Source of the DNA: an uncultured Bacteroidales bacterium
Lineage (GTDB): Bacteria; Bacteroidota; Bacteroidia; Bacteroidales; Paludibacteraceae
NCBI GenBank assembly: GCA_900542355.1
Contig: UQNE01000013.1
Span: 22,517 to 86,516 of the forward strand
Length of the DNA stretch: 64,000 nt
Reading direction: 5' to 3'
Below the pieces are notes generated by a model. That model did no database searches. It saw only the letters and a list, made by a program, of their open reading frames with translations, and was not told where the DNA came from. Numbering within the stretch: position 1 is the first letter of the stretch; every line of letters begins with the position of its first letter. The position numbers and the translations under genes are program-made. This document shows positions 8,394 through 16,866 of this stretch, in pieces.

Positions 8394-9845
8394 ATGAGAA
8401 AAGTTTTATCTCTTTTCTGCGCGGCACTGATGGTACTGAGTGCAAGCGCATTTCCTCAAGCAAAATCGATAGCGAATGCGAAGAACATCGCTGAGTTGAA
8501 AGCAACGCTGCCCACCGTGAAGGCACAAATGGGCAGCAAGGAGCGTTTGGCGGCAGCACCAGCAAGCACCGTAAAGAAAGCACCTGCCGTAGTGGCAGAC
8601 GGCAAGATTGTTGCCGATTATGCACAGGGTATGTACTACAGCGCAGACTTCACAGAAACCACAGCCTATTGGAATTTTGGCTTTTTCAACGGAAGTGTTT
8701 ATGCTGCAGAGGTATTGGTAAATGCTATTGCGGATGACCAGATTGCAGGCACTTATACGATTGCAGAGGGAAATGGTGATGTGGTTGTAGCGGCAGGCGA
8801 TACCGCAACCATCACTTCGGGTACGCTCACCATTACTTATGCCGCGCCCAACTACCACTTTTCGCTCAGTGCCACTTGCGACAACGGCAACACCTACACT
8901 TTGGAGTTGGACTATGCCATAGAAGAGTTCATCGCTATTGACTATATGCGCTATTACTACTTACAATTGGGCTATGGTGCACTCCTTGGTATTACCAGTA
9001 TCAATGACTGCTTGATAGAGTTGGACGACGCTCCTTTCTATCCCACAGGCAAGACCATTGAAGTAGTATGCCCGAATGCCAGTTTCCTCAACGACTTCAC
9101 TGAGAGTATGGGGGCACTCCAAGTATATAACGATGGCGATGAGTACTACGCAAGTATTGCCATTTATTCCGACCATGTAGAGAGCGGTTACAACAAAGAT
9201 AACATCTACTACGACTACACTTTCCTTGCTATCTACACCGACACCGTTGAAGATGGCTACATAGAAGTAGAGTTCAAGAAATATGCAAGCGACACCGTTA
9301 CCGTAAAAGTAGTAGGCGACACCACTATGGTAGATGCTTCGCTGATGGGCAAAGACGGCAACATCTACCACATCGTGATGAAGCACTATATCCCCACCCC
9401 TACTTCGTTTGTAAATGTAGTATTCGACAATGGCAAGGCATACGCAAGCGCAGATGACTACGGCAATTTGATGGACTTTACCGCAGAAAACGACACCTAC
9501 AAAATCGGCGTTAACCTCAACTGGACGGGTGTCGGCACCTACACACAAGAGGATATGAACGGCCTAAACAACTATGACGAAGAAACGAGTTACCTGGTTA
9601 ATGTTGCCAATAGGCAGTTTATCAACATCATCGCTGCTACGATGACTGTTGCAGACGACTATTCGTTCACCGCACAGTTTATCAGCACCGATGCTGTACA
9701 ATACAACATCACCTTCAAGGCTACCGAGACCGCTCTCGATAACACCACGCTCGATGCTACGCCTGCGCAGAAACTGATTCGCGACGGGCAACTCGTCATC
9801 ATCAAAGGCGGCGTAGAGTATAACGCACTCGGTGTACAACTCTAA
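8394..9845 (+). CDS. Secreted beta-rich protein of unknown function with short C-terminal tail motif
   Basis: This encodes 483 residues. A signal peptide (MRKVLSLFCAALMVLSASAF) is followed by an Ala/Lys-rich linker and then repeated beta-rich segments. The strands SGTLTITYAAPNYHFSLSAT and IAATMTVADDYSFTAQFIS look like two copies of one module (about 145-175 and 420-450), each followed by a Tyr-x-hydrophobic strand. The last 26 residues, KLIRDGQLVIIKGGVEYNAL and GVQL, match the tails of the proteins at 24840, 45453 and 46771. The product is exported to the periplasm or beyond. A Rho-independent terminator follows at 9887. The ATG has an A-rich upstream region and no Shine-Dalgarno site, as is usual here. 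No known domain was recognised. Confidence 0.8.
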   Translation: MRKVLSLFCAALMVLSASAFPQAKSIANAKNIAELKATLPTVKAQMGSKERLAAAPASTVKKAPAVVADGKIVADYAQGMYYSADFTETTAYWNFGFFNGSVYAAEVLVNAIADDQIAGTYTIAEGNGDVVVAAGDTATITSGTLTITYAAPNYHFSLSATCDNGNTYTLELDYAIEEFIAIDYMRYYYLQLGYGALLGITSINDCLIELDDAPFYPTGKTIEVVCPNASFLNDFTESMGALQVYNDGDEYYASIAIYSDHVESGYNKDNIYYDYTFLAIYTDTVEDGYIEVEFKKYASDTVTVKVVGDTTMVDASLMGKDGNIYHIVMKHYIPTPTSFVNVVFDNGKAYASADDYGNLMDFTAENDTYKIGVNLNWTGVGTYTQEDMNGLNNYDEETSYLVNVANRQFINIIAATMTVADDYSFTAQFISTDAVQYNITFKATETALDNTTLDATPAQKLIRDGQLVIIKGGVEYNALGVQL

Positions 9846-9886
9846 ACAGCAGACATCGCTACCTGAATAGCATTTTTACTAAAAAA

Positions 9887-9925
9887 GGCTGCCCGACACT
9901 TTGATGATGTCGGGCAGTCTTTTTT
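9887..9925 (+). terminator. Rho-independent terminator after the secreted protein
   Basis: The stem GGCTGCCCGACA (9887-9898) pairs with TGTCGGGCAGTC (9908-9919), with one G-U pair and a 9-nt loop. A run of T follows (9920-9925). Confidence 0.9.
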
Positions 9926-9973
9926 ATTAGTAGATGATTGGGGATTATAAATGCTATAGATATTCTCGGGATT

Positions 9974-10032
9974 CTAGGTGTGCTAGATGCTCTAGCAAAT
10001 TCTAGACATTCTAGATTCTCTAGGGATTCTAG
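9974..10032. repeat. CTAG-rich island
   Basis: Seven CTAG tetramers occur in 59 bp (starting at 9974, 9983, 9992, 10002, 10011, 10020 and 10029), nearly every 9-10 bp, mostly in the context ATTCTAG or GCTCTAG. It lies between the terminator and the 3' end of prfB. A similar island is at 52991-53029. Confidence 0.75.
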
Positions 10033-10070
10033 GGAGGGCTATGTTTTTAGAATTCTTATTCTTTTGGAGA

Positions 10071-11177
10071 CTATTCGGGGAACTCCATAAGGTAGGCTTT
10101 GATAAAGCCATCGATGTCGCCGTCCATCACGGCATTGACATTGGAGGTTTGATAGTTGGTGCGATGGTCTTTGACACGGCGGTCGTCGAAGACATAGGAG
10201 CGAATCTGACTACCCCACTCTATCTTCTTTTTGCCCGCTTCGACCTTGGCTGCGGCTTGGCGGCGTTTCTCCAATTCGAGTTCGTACAACTGGCTACGCA
10301 AGTGTCGCAAAGCGTTCTCACGGTTCTTGGGCTGGTCGCGCGTCTCGGTATTCTCGATGACTATCTCGTCAGGTTGATTGGTGAGCGGGTTGATGAACTT
10401 ATAGTGAAGCCGAACGCCCGACTCGACCTTGTTCACATTCTGTCCGCCTGCGCCCGACGAGCGGAAAGTATCCCACGATATACCTGCGGGGTTGACATCT
10501 ATCTCAATGCTATCGTCGATGAGCGGCACCACAAAGACCGATGCGAATGAGGTCATTCGTTTGCCCTGCGCATTGTATGGACTGACGCGCACCAAACGAT
10601 GTACACCATTCTCGCTCTTGAGGTAGCCGTATGCCATATCACCCTCGACATTGAAAGTAACGGTTTTGATACCTGCCTCATCGCCCTCTTGGAGGTTGGT
10701 GATTGTAACCTTATAGTTGTGCTTCTCGCAGTAGCGTTGGTACATGCGCATCAACTGTTCAGCCCAGTCCTGCGCCTCGGTACCACCCGCTCCGGCTACA
10801 ATCTTCAATACCGCCGGCATCTGGTCTTCCTCGTGGGAAAGCATATTCTTCATCTCGAGGTCTTCTACCTCTTTGACAGCGTGTGCGTAAGCGGCATCCA
10901 CTTCCTCTTCGGTAACCAACTCCTCGCGGTAGTACTCAAACGCCAACTGCAACTCCTCGACGGCTGCTCTGACGCCTTCGTAACCCTCAATCCAACTCTT
11001 GATAGCCTTCACCTTACGCATCTGCGCCTCGGCGGCTTTGGCATCGTCCCAAAAGCCCGGAGCCTGCGTATGCAACTCCTCTTCCTCTAACTGAATGCGC
11101 TTCTCGTCGATAGCAAGATATTGCTTCAGTTTCTCCGCTCTGCCTTGAATGTCTTTTAGTTGTTCTATTGTAATCAT
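10071..11177 (-). CDS. prfB: Peptide chain release factor 2
   Basis: This encodes 368 residues, full length for RF2. GAGGTEAQDWAEQL (129-142) opens the central domain, and the catalytic loop SGAGGQNVNK has GGQ at 244-246, the glutamine that acts in peptidyl-tRNA hydrolysis at UGA and UAA. The stop-codon recognition tripeptide reads Ser-Pro-Tyr (199-201), where E. coli has Ser-Pro-Phe. The site of the usual autoregulatory frameshift (about codon 21) reads TAT CTT GCT with no in-frame TGA, so the gene is read through without frameshifting. It has its own promoter, which overlaps that of the divergent DUF349 gene. Confidence 0.95.
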   Translation of the reverse strand: MITIEQLKDIQGRAEKLKQYLAIDEKRIQLEEEELHTQAPGFWDDAKAAEAQMRKVKAIKSWIEGYEGVRAAVEELQLAFEYYREELVTEEEVDAAYAHAVKEVEDLEMKNMLSHEEDQMPAVLKIVAGAGGTEAQDWAEQLMRMYQRYCEKHNYKVTITNLQEGDEAGIKTVTFNVEGDMAYGYLKSENGVHRLVRVSPYNAQGKRMTSFASVFVVPLIDDSIEIDVNPAGISWDTFRSSGAGGQNVNKVESGVRLHYKFINPLTNQPDEIVIENTETRDQPKNRENALRHLRSQLYELELEKRRQAAAKVEAGKKKIEWGSQIRSYVFDDRRVKDHRTNYQTSNVNAVMDGDIDGFIKAYLMEFPE

Positions 11178-11245
11178 TGTAAGTTTCTTTTAGTTGGCAG
11201 CCCTCGTTTAAGCGTATGAGGCTCTGCCAATTAGGAAAATCCGTG

Positions 11246-11277
11246 CAAAGGTACACTTTTTTTTGCACATATAAAAA
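11246..11277 (-). promoter_or_regulatory. Promoter of prfB
   Basis: The -7 box TACCTTTG is at 11246-11253 on the minus strand. The -33 position (11274-11277) is a run of T rather than TTTG, so this half is weak. Confidence 0.5.
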
Positions 11278-11293
11278 TTTTGTTGTACTTTTG
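11262..11293 (+). promoter_or_regulatory. Promoter of the DUF349-ftsE operon
   Basis: TTTG at 11262-11265 and the -7 box TACTTTTG at 11286-11293 are 20 bp apart. It overlaps the prfB promoter on the other strand. Confidence 0.7.
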
Positions 11294-11378
11294 TCGCGTA
11301 AATTAAATCTTGCCCTATTGGGGCATCTAAATCTGCCATACAGGCACAATGCACCGCGCCGGAAGGCGTACTATCTTT

Positions 11379-12962
11379 ATGGAAAACGAACAACTAAACG
11401 AGACCCTGCAACCCCAAGAGGCGGCTGCACAGGAGGAAAAACAAATGGAGACCGCACAGCAAGAAACGGCTCAACCGACTGCTGAAGAGACAAAACAGCA
11501 ATTGGTGGCTCAATTAAAAGACTTGCTCACGCAGAATGTATCCGAAATCAAGGATCAAGTGGAAGTACTCAAGACCAAGTTCTATCGCGAGTACCACCAA
11601 GGTCTTGAGGCTGCAAAGAAAGCGGCTGAAGAGGCTGCTGCCGCTGCGGGCGAGACGCTCGAGATGTGGCAACCGGCTATCGATGAGGCAGAGTTGCAGT
11701 TTCGTGAGTTGCTCAACCAATACAAACAAAAACGCGCAGAAGCCACCGCCAAAGCCGAGGCAGAGATGAAGCAGAACCTGCTCCGCAAGCAGAACATCCT
11801 CGACCAGATGAAGGAAATGGCACAAGCCGAGACAGCCGATGTAACAGACAATATCAAGAAGATGCGCGACCTCCGCACCGAGTGGAAATCGATAGGCGCA
11901 GTGCCCCCGCAAAACGCCCAAGAGATAGGCAAACTCTATCAGCAGTACCAGGAGCAGTTTTATGATTTGGTGAAGATAAACATCGAGTTGCGCGACCTTG
12001 ATTTTAAGAAGAACCTCGAAGCAAAGACCCTGCTCTGCGAGGCAGCGGAGAAACTCAAAGAGAACCCGAATGTAGTGGAGGCAAGTCGTGCTTTGCAACA
12101 GTTGCACGAGGAGTGGGCAGAGATTGGTCCCGTGGCTCGCGAGTTGCGCGAAGACCTTTGGAACCGATTCAAAGAGGCTTCTACCGCTATCAACAAGAAA
12201 CACCAAGCCTATTTCGATGAGTTGCATGCCAAAGAGGCAGAGAACCTTGAAAAGAAACAGGCACTCATCGCCCGCCTGCGTGAGATAGACTATTCCGGCT
12301 ACAAGACCACTCGCCAATGGGACGAGGCAACCGAGTTGATACAGTCGATACAAGGCGAATGGCGTACTATCGGTTTTGCACCCAAGAAACAGAACCAAGC
12401 CATCTATGAGGAGTATCGCGCTATCTGCGATGCTTTCTTCAAGGCAAAGACCACTTTCTATAAAGACCTGCGCGAGGGCTTCAACGACAACCTGCGCCGC
12501 AAACGCGAACTCATCGAGAAAGCCGAGCAACTGAAACTCAGCACCGATTGGAAAGCAACCACCGACGAGATGATTGCACTCCAAAACGAATGGAAAAAAA
12601 TTGGTCCCGTAGCCCGCAAGTACTCCGATGAGTTGTGGAAGAAATTCTCCGATACCTGCGATGAGTTTTTCAATGCTAAACGCGAGGCCAATCGCTCTGT
12701 TCGTGAGGCTTATCAGCAGAAGAAAGAGGCGGCTAAAGCACAGTTCAGCAAGCGTGTCGAGAGCATGACTGACCGCCAAAAACTGACGCGTATGTACGCC
12801 AACCTCCAACAGGAAATCAAAACGGCAGAGAACAACATCCTTTTCTTCACCGGCAAGACCAAGACTGCCAATAAGTTGGTGGACGATATGCAGAAGAAAA
12901 TCGACTCCCTCAAAGCACAACTCCGCGAGTTGGAAGACAAAATCAACAAGATGGAGGACTAA
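11379..12962 (+). CDS. DUF349 repeat protein
   Basis: The start was set at ATG 11379 (MENEQLNE), giving 527 residues. An upstream in-frame ATG at 11349 would add ten residues with no support. The first 60 residues are Gln/Glu-rich and disordered. Then come repeated helical units with the DUF349 core: EWKSIGAVPPQNAQEIGKLY, EWAEIGPVARELREDLW, EWRTIGFAPKKQNQAIYEEY and EWKKIGPVARKYSDELWKKF. The C-terminus is a coiled coil. The protein is cytoplasmic. Its role is not established in Bacteroidetes. The stop lies 6 bp before ftsE, so the two are co-transcribed. Confidence 0.88.
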   Translation: MENEQLNETLQPQEAAAQEEKQMETAQQETAQPTAEETKQQLVAQLKDLLTQNVSEIKDQVEVLKTKFYREYHQGLEAAKKAAEEAAAAAGETLEMWQPAIDEAELQFRELLNQYKQKRAEATAKAEAEMKQNLLRKQNILDQMKEMAQAETADVTDNIKKMRDLRTEWKSIGAVPPQNAQEIGKLYQQYQEQFYDLVKINIELRDLDFKKNLEAKTLLCEAAEKLKENPNVVEASRALQQLHEEWAEIGPVARELREDLWNRFKEASTAINKKHQAYFDELHAKEAENLEKKQALIARLREIDYSGYKTTRQWDEATELIQSIQGEWRTIGFAPKKQNQAIYEEYRAICDAFFKAKTTFYKDLREGFNDNLRRKRELIEKAEQLKLSTDWKATTDEMIALQNEWKKIGPVARKYSDELWKKFSDTCDEFFNAKREANRSVREAYQQKKEAAKAQFSKRVESMTDRQKLTRMYANLQQEIKTAENNILFFTGKTKTANKLVDDMQKKIDSLKAQLRELEDKINKMED

Positions 12963-12968
12963 CCCCTG

Positions 12969-13637
12969 ATGGCATCGGAACTAATTAAATATACGGATGT
13001 AGAGATACACCAGGCGGAGCAGATAGTGCTTACCGATGTCAACCTAACCGTCCAAGCAGGTGAGATGATTTACCTGCTCGGTAAGGTAGGTAGCGGCAAA
13101 TCGAGTCTGATGAAGACTATCTATGGTGCACTCCCTATTGCTGCCGGTTCAGCAGAGGTATTGGGACAAGATATGGCGAAGATCCGCCGTCGCCAACTGC
13201 CCTATCTGCGTCGCCGCCTCGGTATTGTCTTTCAAGACTATAAGTTGCTCACCGATAGGAGCGTGGAGGATAACCTGCTCTTTGTGCTGAAGGCAACGGG
13301 ATGGAAAGACAAGACGCTGATGAAAGCGCATGTGAAGGAGGTGTTGGAGCAGGTAGGAATGGAGAAGAAAGCCTACAAACGCCCACACCAGTTGTCCGGA
13401 GGAGAGCAGCAGCGTGTGGTCATTGCCCGTGCGCTACTCAACACACCCGAACTGATTTTGGCAGACGAACCGACAGGGAATCTCGACCCCGAGACCGGCA
13501 ACGAGATTATGGAACTGCTCCATAGCATTAGTTGCGCAGGTATAACCGTCATTGTTTCTACCCACAACACCCTTTGGCCCGAGCGTTATCCGGGTCGTCG
13601 TTGGGAGTTCCGCGATGGCAAAATTACCGAGTTATAA
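12969..13637 (+). CDS. ftsE: ABC transporter ATP-binding protein, FtsE-like
   Basis: This encodes 222 residues, the length of FtsE. Walker A is GKVGSGKSS (about 38-46), the Q-loop is VFQDYKLL, the signature is LSGGEQQRV and Walker B is LILADEPTGNLD, followed by the switch histidine in STHN. FtsE pairs with FtsX at the septum and drives cell-wall hydrolase activation. No ftsX lies in the neighbourhood; the FtsX-like permease at 21740 is of LolC type. The assignment to FtsE rather than LolD is from length and the neighbouring family pattern, and is likely but not certain. Confidence 0.78.
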   Translation: MASELIKYTDVEIHQAEQIVLTDVNLTVQAGEMIYLLGKVGSGKSSLMKTIYGALPIAAGSAEVLGQDMAKIRRRQLPYLRRRLGIVFQDYKLLTDRSVEDNLLFVLKATGWKDKTLMKAHVKEVLEQVGMEKKAYKRPHQLSGGEQQRVVIARALLNTPELILADEPTGNLDPETGNEIMELLHSISCAGITVIVSTHNTLWPERYPGRRWEFRDGKITEL

Positions 13638-13730
13638 TAGGGGTACAACGCCAATGCAAAGTGCAATTGTCATAATGATGTAAATGGCAAACAAAACACT
13701 TTGAATTCTGTTTATGCAGTGGTAAAGTAA

Positions 13731-14099
13731 ATGTTTCAGAATCTTATATTTGTAATGTTAGGCGGGGCTGTTGGTGCAGCCCTGCGCTATTTAGTAGGAC
13801 TGTGTTGTGCACAATGGAGCACTAACGCATTTCCGTTTAGTACGCTGATTGTGAATGTATTAGGTTGTTTTCTATTGGGTATTCTTTGTAGTTTAGGCGA
13901 ACGCTATACAGGCTTTGGCAACACCTCGGCTTACTTGATGCTTTCAGTAGGGCTTTGCGGTGCGTTCACTACTTTTTCAACTTTCTCTGCCGACACGATA
14001 CGCCTAATGGATAGCGGGCATTTCTTTCTCGCCCTGCTCTATCTCCTTGTTTCCATACTTGCCGGGTTCCTTCTGTTCTACTTAGGCAGAAAAATTTAG
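13731..14099 (+). CDS. crcB: Fluoride ion channel
   Basis: This encodes 122 residues with four transmembrane helices. Family motifs are GGAVGAALRYLVG at the N-terminus, STLIVNVLGCFLLG in helix 2, and GLCGAFTTFSTFS in helix 3, which holds the broken helix and the Phe box that lines the pore. It exports fluoride across the inner membrane as an antiparallel dimer. A single full-length copy implies a homodimer. The 93 bp upstream do not resemble a fluoride riboswitch to me, and no promoter of the local type is evident, so transcription may come from ftsE. Confidence 0.93.
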   Translation: MFQNLIFVMLGGAVGAALRYLVGLCCAQWSTNAFPFSTLIVNVLGCFLLGILCSLGERYTGFGNTSAYLMLSVGLCGAFTTFSTFSADTIRLMDSGHFFLALLYLLVSILAGFLLFYLGRKI

Positions 14100-14222
14100 A
14101 CTACCATAGCCGTTCATGGTCAATTAACTACAATTAACGGATGCCCTTCCCATAAGAATGGTAGAGTACAAAAACGAATGGCATTTAGTGGAACACTCAA
14201 GCCCTACACGAAACTGCGCATT

Positions 14223-15440
14223 CTATGGCTTGGTATAGCGACGAGAGAATAGTCGGCGAAAACCTAAGCGGATATTACCGCAGAAACGACGGAATGCCAA
14301 TCGGGGAAATATCTTTGCTAATTGGAAAGCATCGTATGGGATACGCAACGCTGTGTAGAGGCGTTGTAGCAACCGATTATGCTCGGGGCGGCGCAGAGGG
14401 AAAGTGTGGATTATCGCTCCCGACTGACGATTAGCGAAGCGATAGCCATGCCCGTCGTGCAGAATCTGTCGGTATAGTCTCTCACCGCGTTTCTCGCAGG
14501 CAGACCGATAGAGCGGGAACTCCGCTTTGGACAACCCAAGATGAGCTACCAAGACACAACCAAAGGTCTGCCAAATATCGAGCATTGACATCTGCTGCAA
14601 GAATCCTTTGAGTTCTGCCTCAAAAGTCTGTCGTTCCTCTTCTGTCAGGGTATGCGCAAGTTGATGAAGGCATAGCATCCAATCTGCCAACTGCCGCAGT
14701 CCCACTCCATTGTTCTCAAAATGATGCCACGCATGAACAAACACATAGAGCGCATTGAAACGCACGCTCGGGATAGGTATATCGGTCTCGTTGAGCCGCA
14801 CGGTGCGCAATGGCGTAAGTTCATGCTCACAGAAGTCGTTAAACGCTTTCTCTGCTCGGGGCATGCCCGGCAAGTCCATCGCTATATTGTGAAACTCCGC
14901 CACCAGATCACGGTTAGCATCGAGTTGCATTAGGAAATGATGCCCCACATACTCCTCAGAAAACCAATAGGCATCGGGAAAAGAAGCGCGCAAGAAAGCA
15001 GTAGCACGGTCGTAGTTCTGCTCACCGATATAGAGGTCGATATCACCGTATTCGCGCATCTCGGGCGACGGATAAAGCAGGCTCAGTCCGTAGCCTTTGA
15101 GCAACACAGCGGGGATATCGTGCTGCCCAAAGAGCGTAAGCAGATCTGTGAGCAAACGGTTCTGACGCATAGTGCGCTGATAGATGGCAAACACCTGTAT
15201 CTTAAGCGATTCCCCTGCATCGATAAGGTGGTTATCCAACGCCCATACAGCCAACAGATGTCCGCAACTCTGCCGATAAGCCGCCTTCCAAAAGTCTTTC
15301 TCTTGGAGTAGCGCACGGAGCGACTGTGGGCAAGGTTCTGCCCATACTGCAGCACGGAGACAGCAGGCTACAGCGTGGTCGTATCGGGGGTAGAGAGCGT
15401 CTGATGGCATAACACAGCAGCAAAAGTATCGGGCAGACAT
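14223..15440 (-). CDS. Nucleotidyltransferase family protein (PF14907 type)
   Basis: This encodes 405 residues. The minimal nucleotidyltransferase core is IPAVLLKGYGLSLLYP (109-124) followed by REYGDIDLYIG (129-139), where the Asp pair 133/135 would bind metal. This LLKG plus D-I-D-L pattern marks the uncharacterised nucleotidyltransferase family often found with HprK-like kinases in peptide-modification clusters. The rest is helical. The start at 15440 overlaps the kinase gene by 73 bp; a start at Met11 (15410) would cut this to 43 bp. It is last in the four-gene operon. The substrate is unknown, and no precursor peptide gene is seen nearby. Confidence 0.75.
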   Translation of the reverse strand: MSARYFCCCVMPSDALYPRYDHAVACCLRAAVWAEPCPQSLRALLQEKDFWKAAYRQSCGHLLAVWALDNHLIDAGESLKIQVFAIYQRTMRQNRLLTDLLTLFGQHDIPAVLLKGYGLSLLYPSPEMREYGDIDLYIGEQNYDRATAFLRASFPDAYWFSEEYVGHHFLMQLDANRDLVAEFHNIAMDLPGMPRAEKAFNDFCEHELTPLRTVRLNETDIPIPSVRFNALYVFVHAWHHFENNGVGLRQLADWMLCLHQLAHTLTEEERQTFEAELKGFLQQMSMLDIWQTFGCVLVAHLGLSKAEFPLYRSACEKRGERLYRQILHDGHGYRFANRQSGAIIHTFPLRRPEHNRLLQRLYTALRIPYDAFQLAKIFPRLAFRRFCGNIRLGFRRLFSRRYTKP

Positions 15441-16258
15441 TGCAAACCAAAAAACGGAACGGTCATCACCACTTGCGCAATCGTGGCGTGCAGTTCGTCC
15501 ATCATCTTAGGGACTATCTTCAACCCGCTGGCAGAAGCAAGCAGGTAAGCATACGCCTCGGCATGACTAAGGCGATGCATCTGATTTTGAGGGGCTTGCG
15601 ACAGTTTAACTATTCCTCGCACAGGCGCAGATTGGGCTTTGTAACAAGGGGTCTTTCCGCTCCATGGTGAACCATAGACACGCACTTGACCATCAGACAT
15701 AAGGCGCAAGACGGGGTTGTCATCGTTGAGCAACCATGCGTCGGGATAGGCTGCCTGCCACATTCGTGCGTGGGTCGATTTGCCTGTCCCCGAATGCCCG
15801 AGGAATAGTTGTGCAAAACCGTCTTTCACTACCGCCGAAGCATGCAACTCCAGTGTGCTTAGGTGAGCCGTACGAAAAGCATAGAGCAACATGGTGCCGT
15901 TGTCGATGGCGAAACGCGCATCGCTGTCCGATATATACAGGGTGGCTTGCGTAAACAGTGCATCGGTACAGAGTTGGCAGCAGATAGGGCTTTTCTTCCA
16001 TTTGGAGATAGCAAACCGCCAATACTCCGAGCGGGCATACACTTCTATGCGGGGCATATCATCGTCCGACGAGTCCATAAAAATCAATGTATCATCTGTC
16101 TCATCCCTCATCGGGCAAGGCGATTCAGAAACCGTAAGCGTAAAAATAGGCTCACCATCCGCCACCTCAAACGGGATATAATTGATGAGCAACGAGAGCC
16201 ACTTCTCGGGGCATTCCAATGAGAATATATGGTCGGCTACGCAATACAACTTTCTCAT
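15368..16258 (-). CDS. HprK-like kinase / PEP-carboxykinase-fold ATPase
   Basis: This encodes 296 residues. The N-terminal 140 residues are unlike any domain I know. The C-terminal half has a P-loop FLGHSGTGKSTHARMW (152-167), an acidic pair LLNDD (176-180), and YGSPWSGKTPCY (195-206), the pattern of HPr kinase and its relatives. In lasso-peptide and other RiPP clusters such proteins phosphorylate a peptide, and the next gene there is often a PF14907 nucleotidyltransferase, as here. Its ATG overlaps the esterase stop by 4 bp. It is not a true HprK: the length, the N-terminus and the context differ. Confidence 0.75.
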   Translation of the reverse strand: MRKLYCVADHIFSLECPEKWLSLLINYIPFEVADGEPIFTLTVSESPCPMRDETDDTLIFMDSSDDDMPRIEVYARSEYWRFAISKWKKSPICCQLCTDALFTQATLYISDSDARFAIDNGTMLLYAFRTAHLSTLELHASAVVKDGFAQLFLGHSGTGKSTHARMWQAAYPDAWLLNDDNPVLRLMSDGQVRVYGSPWSGKTPCYKAQSAPVRGIVKLSQAPQNQMHRLSHAEAYAYLLASASGLKIVPKMMDELHATIAQVVMTVPFFGLQCLPDTFAAVLCHQTLSTPDTTTL

Positions 16259-16845
16259 GGCTGCGAAGTATTTGCGGTGGAGTTATCGATGAGCGGCAAC
16301 AGCACTTCGCATAGTTTGTGCTTGATGTAATGCTCGTTCATAAAGTGGCTTTGCAGGTCGGGCGTCATCTCCGCATGCGCAAAGAACTTCTGATAATCGC
16401 GTTTGATGTCGCCCAACACTGGGTCATCCGGCGTGTAATGGCAGATGGTCATCGGTGTATCTTTGGGCGTAAACTTCTTGAAGCGAAACAAGTCCTGCAT
16501 TGTAAACTTAAACTCGGTATCGCCATTCTCACGCCGACCGCGATACTTATTCGTACCTACAAACTGTTTGAGCGAGGACATCGGGTTCAAGACAGGATTG
16601 ACTACCAGTTTGCGCCCTGCGAAATCGGTGCAGAGCACATAGTAGCCACCTAACGAACTGCCTATCAGGCACTTTACATCGGTATGGTCTTTTACAAACT
16701 GATTGATTTTACCCACCGATTCTTCCACATTGTGGTTCACCTCTATGGGACACCACTCAAACTGCGGATAGTATTTCTGCAAATCACCTACGGTATGCGA
16801 GTGGATAGAGCCCGCAAAACCATGAATATACACTACCTTTGCCAT
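16255..16845 (-). CDS. YqiA/YcfP-like alpha/beta hydrolase
   Basis: This encodes 196 residues. It opens with VVYIHGFAGSIHSHT, the oxyanion-hole strand, and has the nucleophile elbow GSSLGGYY with Ser64. A histidine near the C-terminus (HFMNEHYIKH) would complete the triad. The small size and lack of a lid match the YqiA/YcfP esterase group, whose physiological substrates are poorly known. It is cytoplasmic. It lies 21 bp downstream of the regulator gene and overlaps the kinase start, so it belongs to the same operon. Confidence 0.82.
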   Translation of the reverse strand: MAKVVYIHGFAGSIHSHTVGDLQKYYPQFEWCPIEVNHNVEESVGKINQFVKDHTDVKCLIGSSLGGYYVLCTDFAGRKLVVNPVLNPMSSLKQFVGTNKYRGRRENGDTEFKFTMQDLFRFKKFTPKDTPMTICHYTPDDPVLGDIKRDYQKFFAHAEMTPDLQSHFMNEHYIKHKLCEVLLPLIDNSTANTSQP

Positions 16846-16866
16846 AATATACTGAATTTAAGCGTT

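Noticed and set aside
11514..12920. A 468-codon hydrophobic frame opposite the DUF349 gene
   Set aside because: Its Leu-rich look is the complement of Glu/Lys codons in the coiled-coil protein.
13638..13730. A possible fluoride riboswitch before crcB
   Set aside because: The conserved pseudoknot sequences of that RNA are not seen in these 93 bp.
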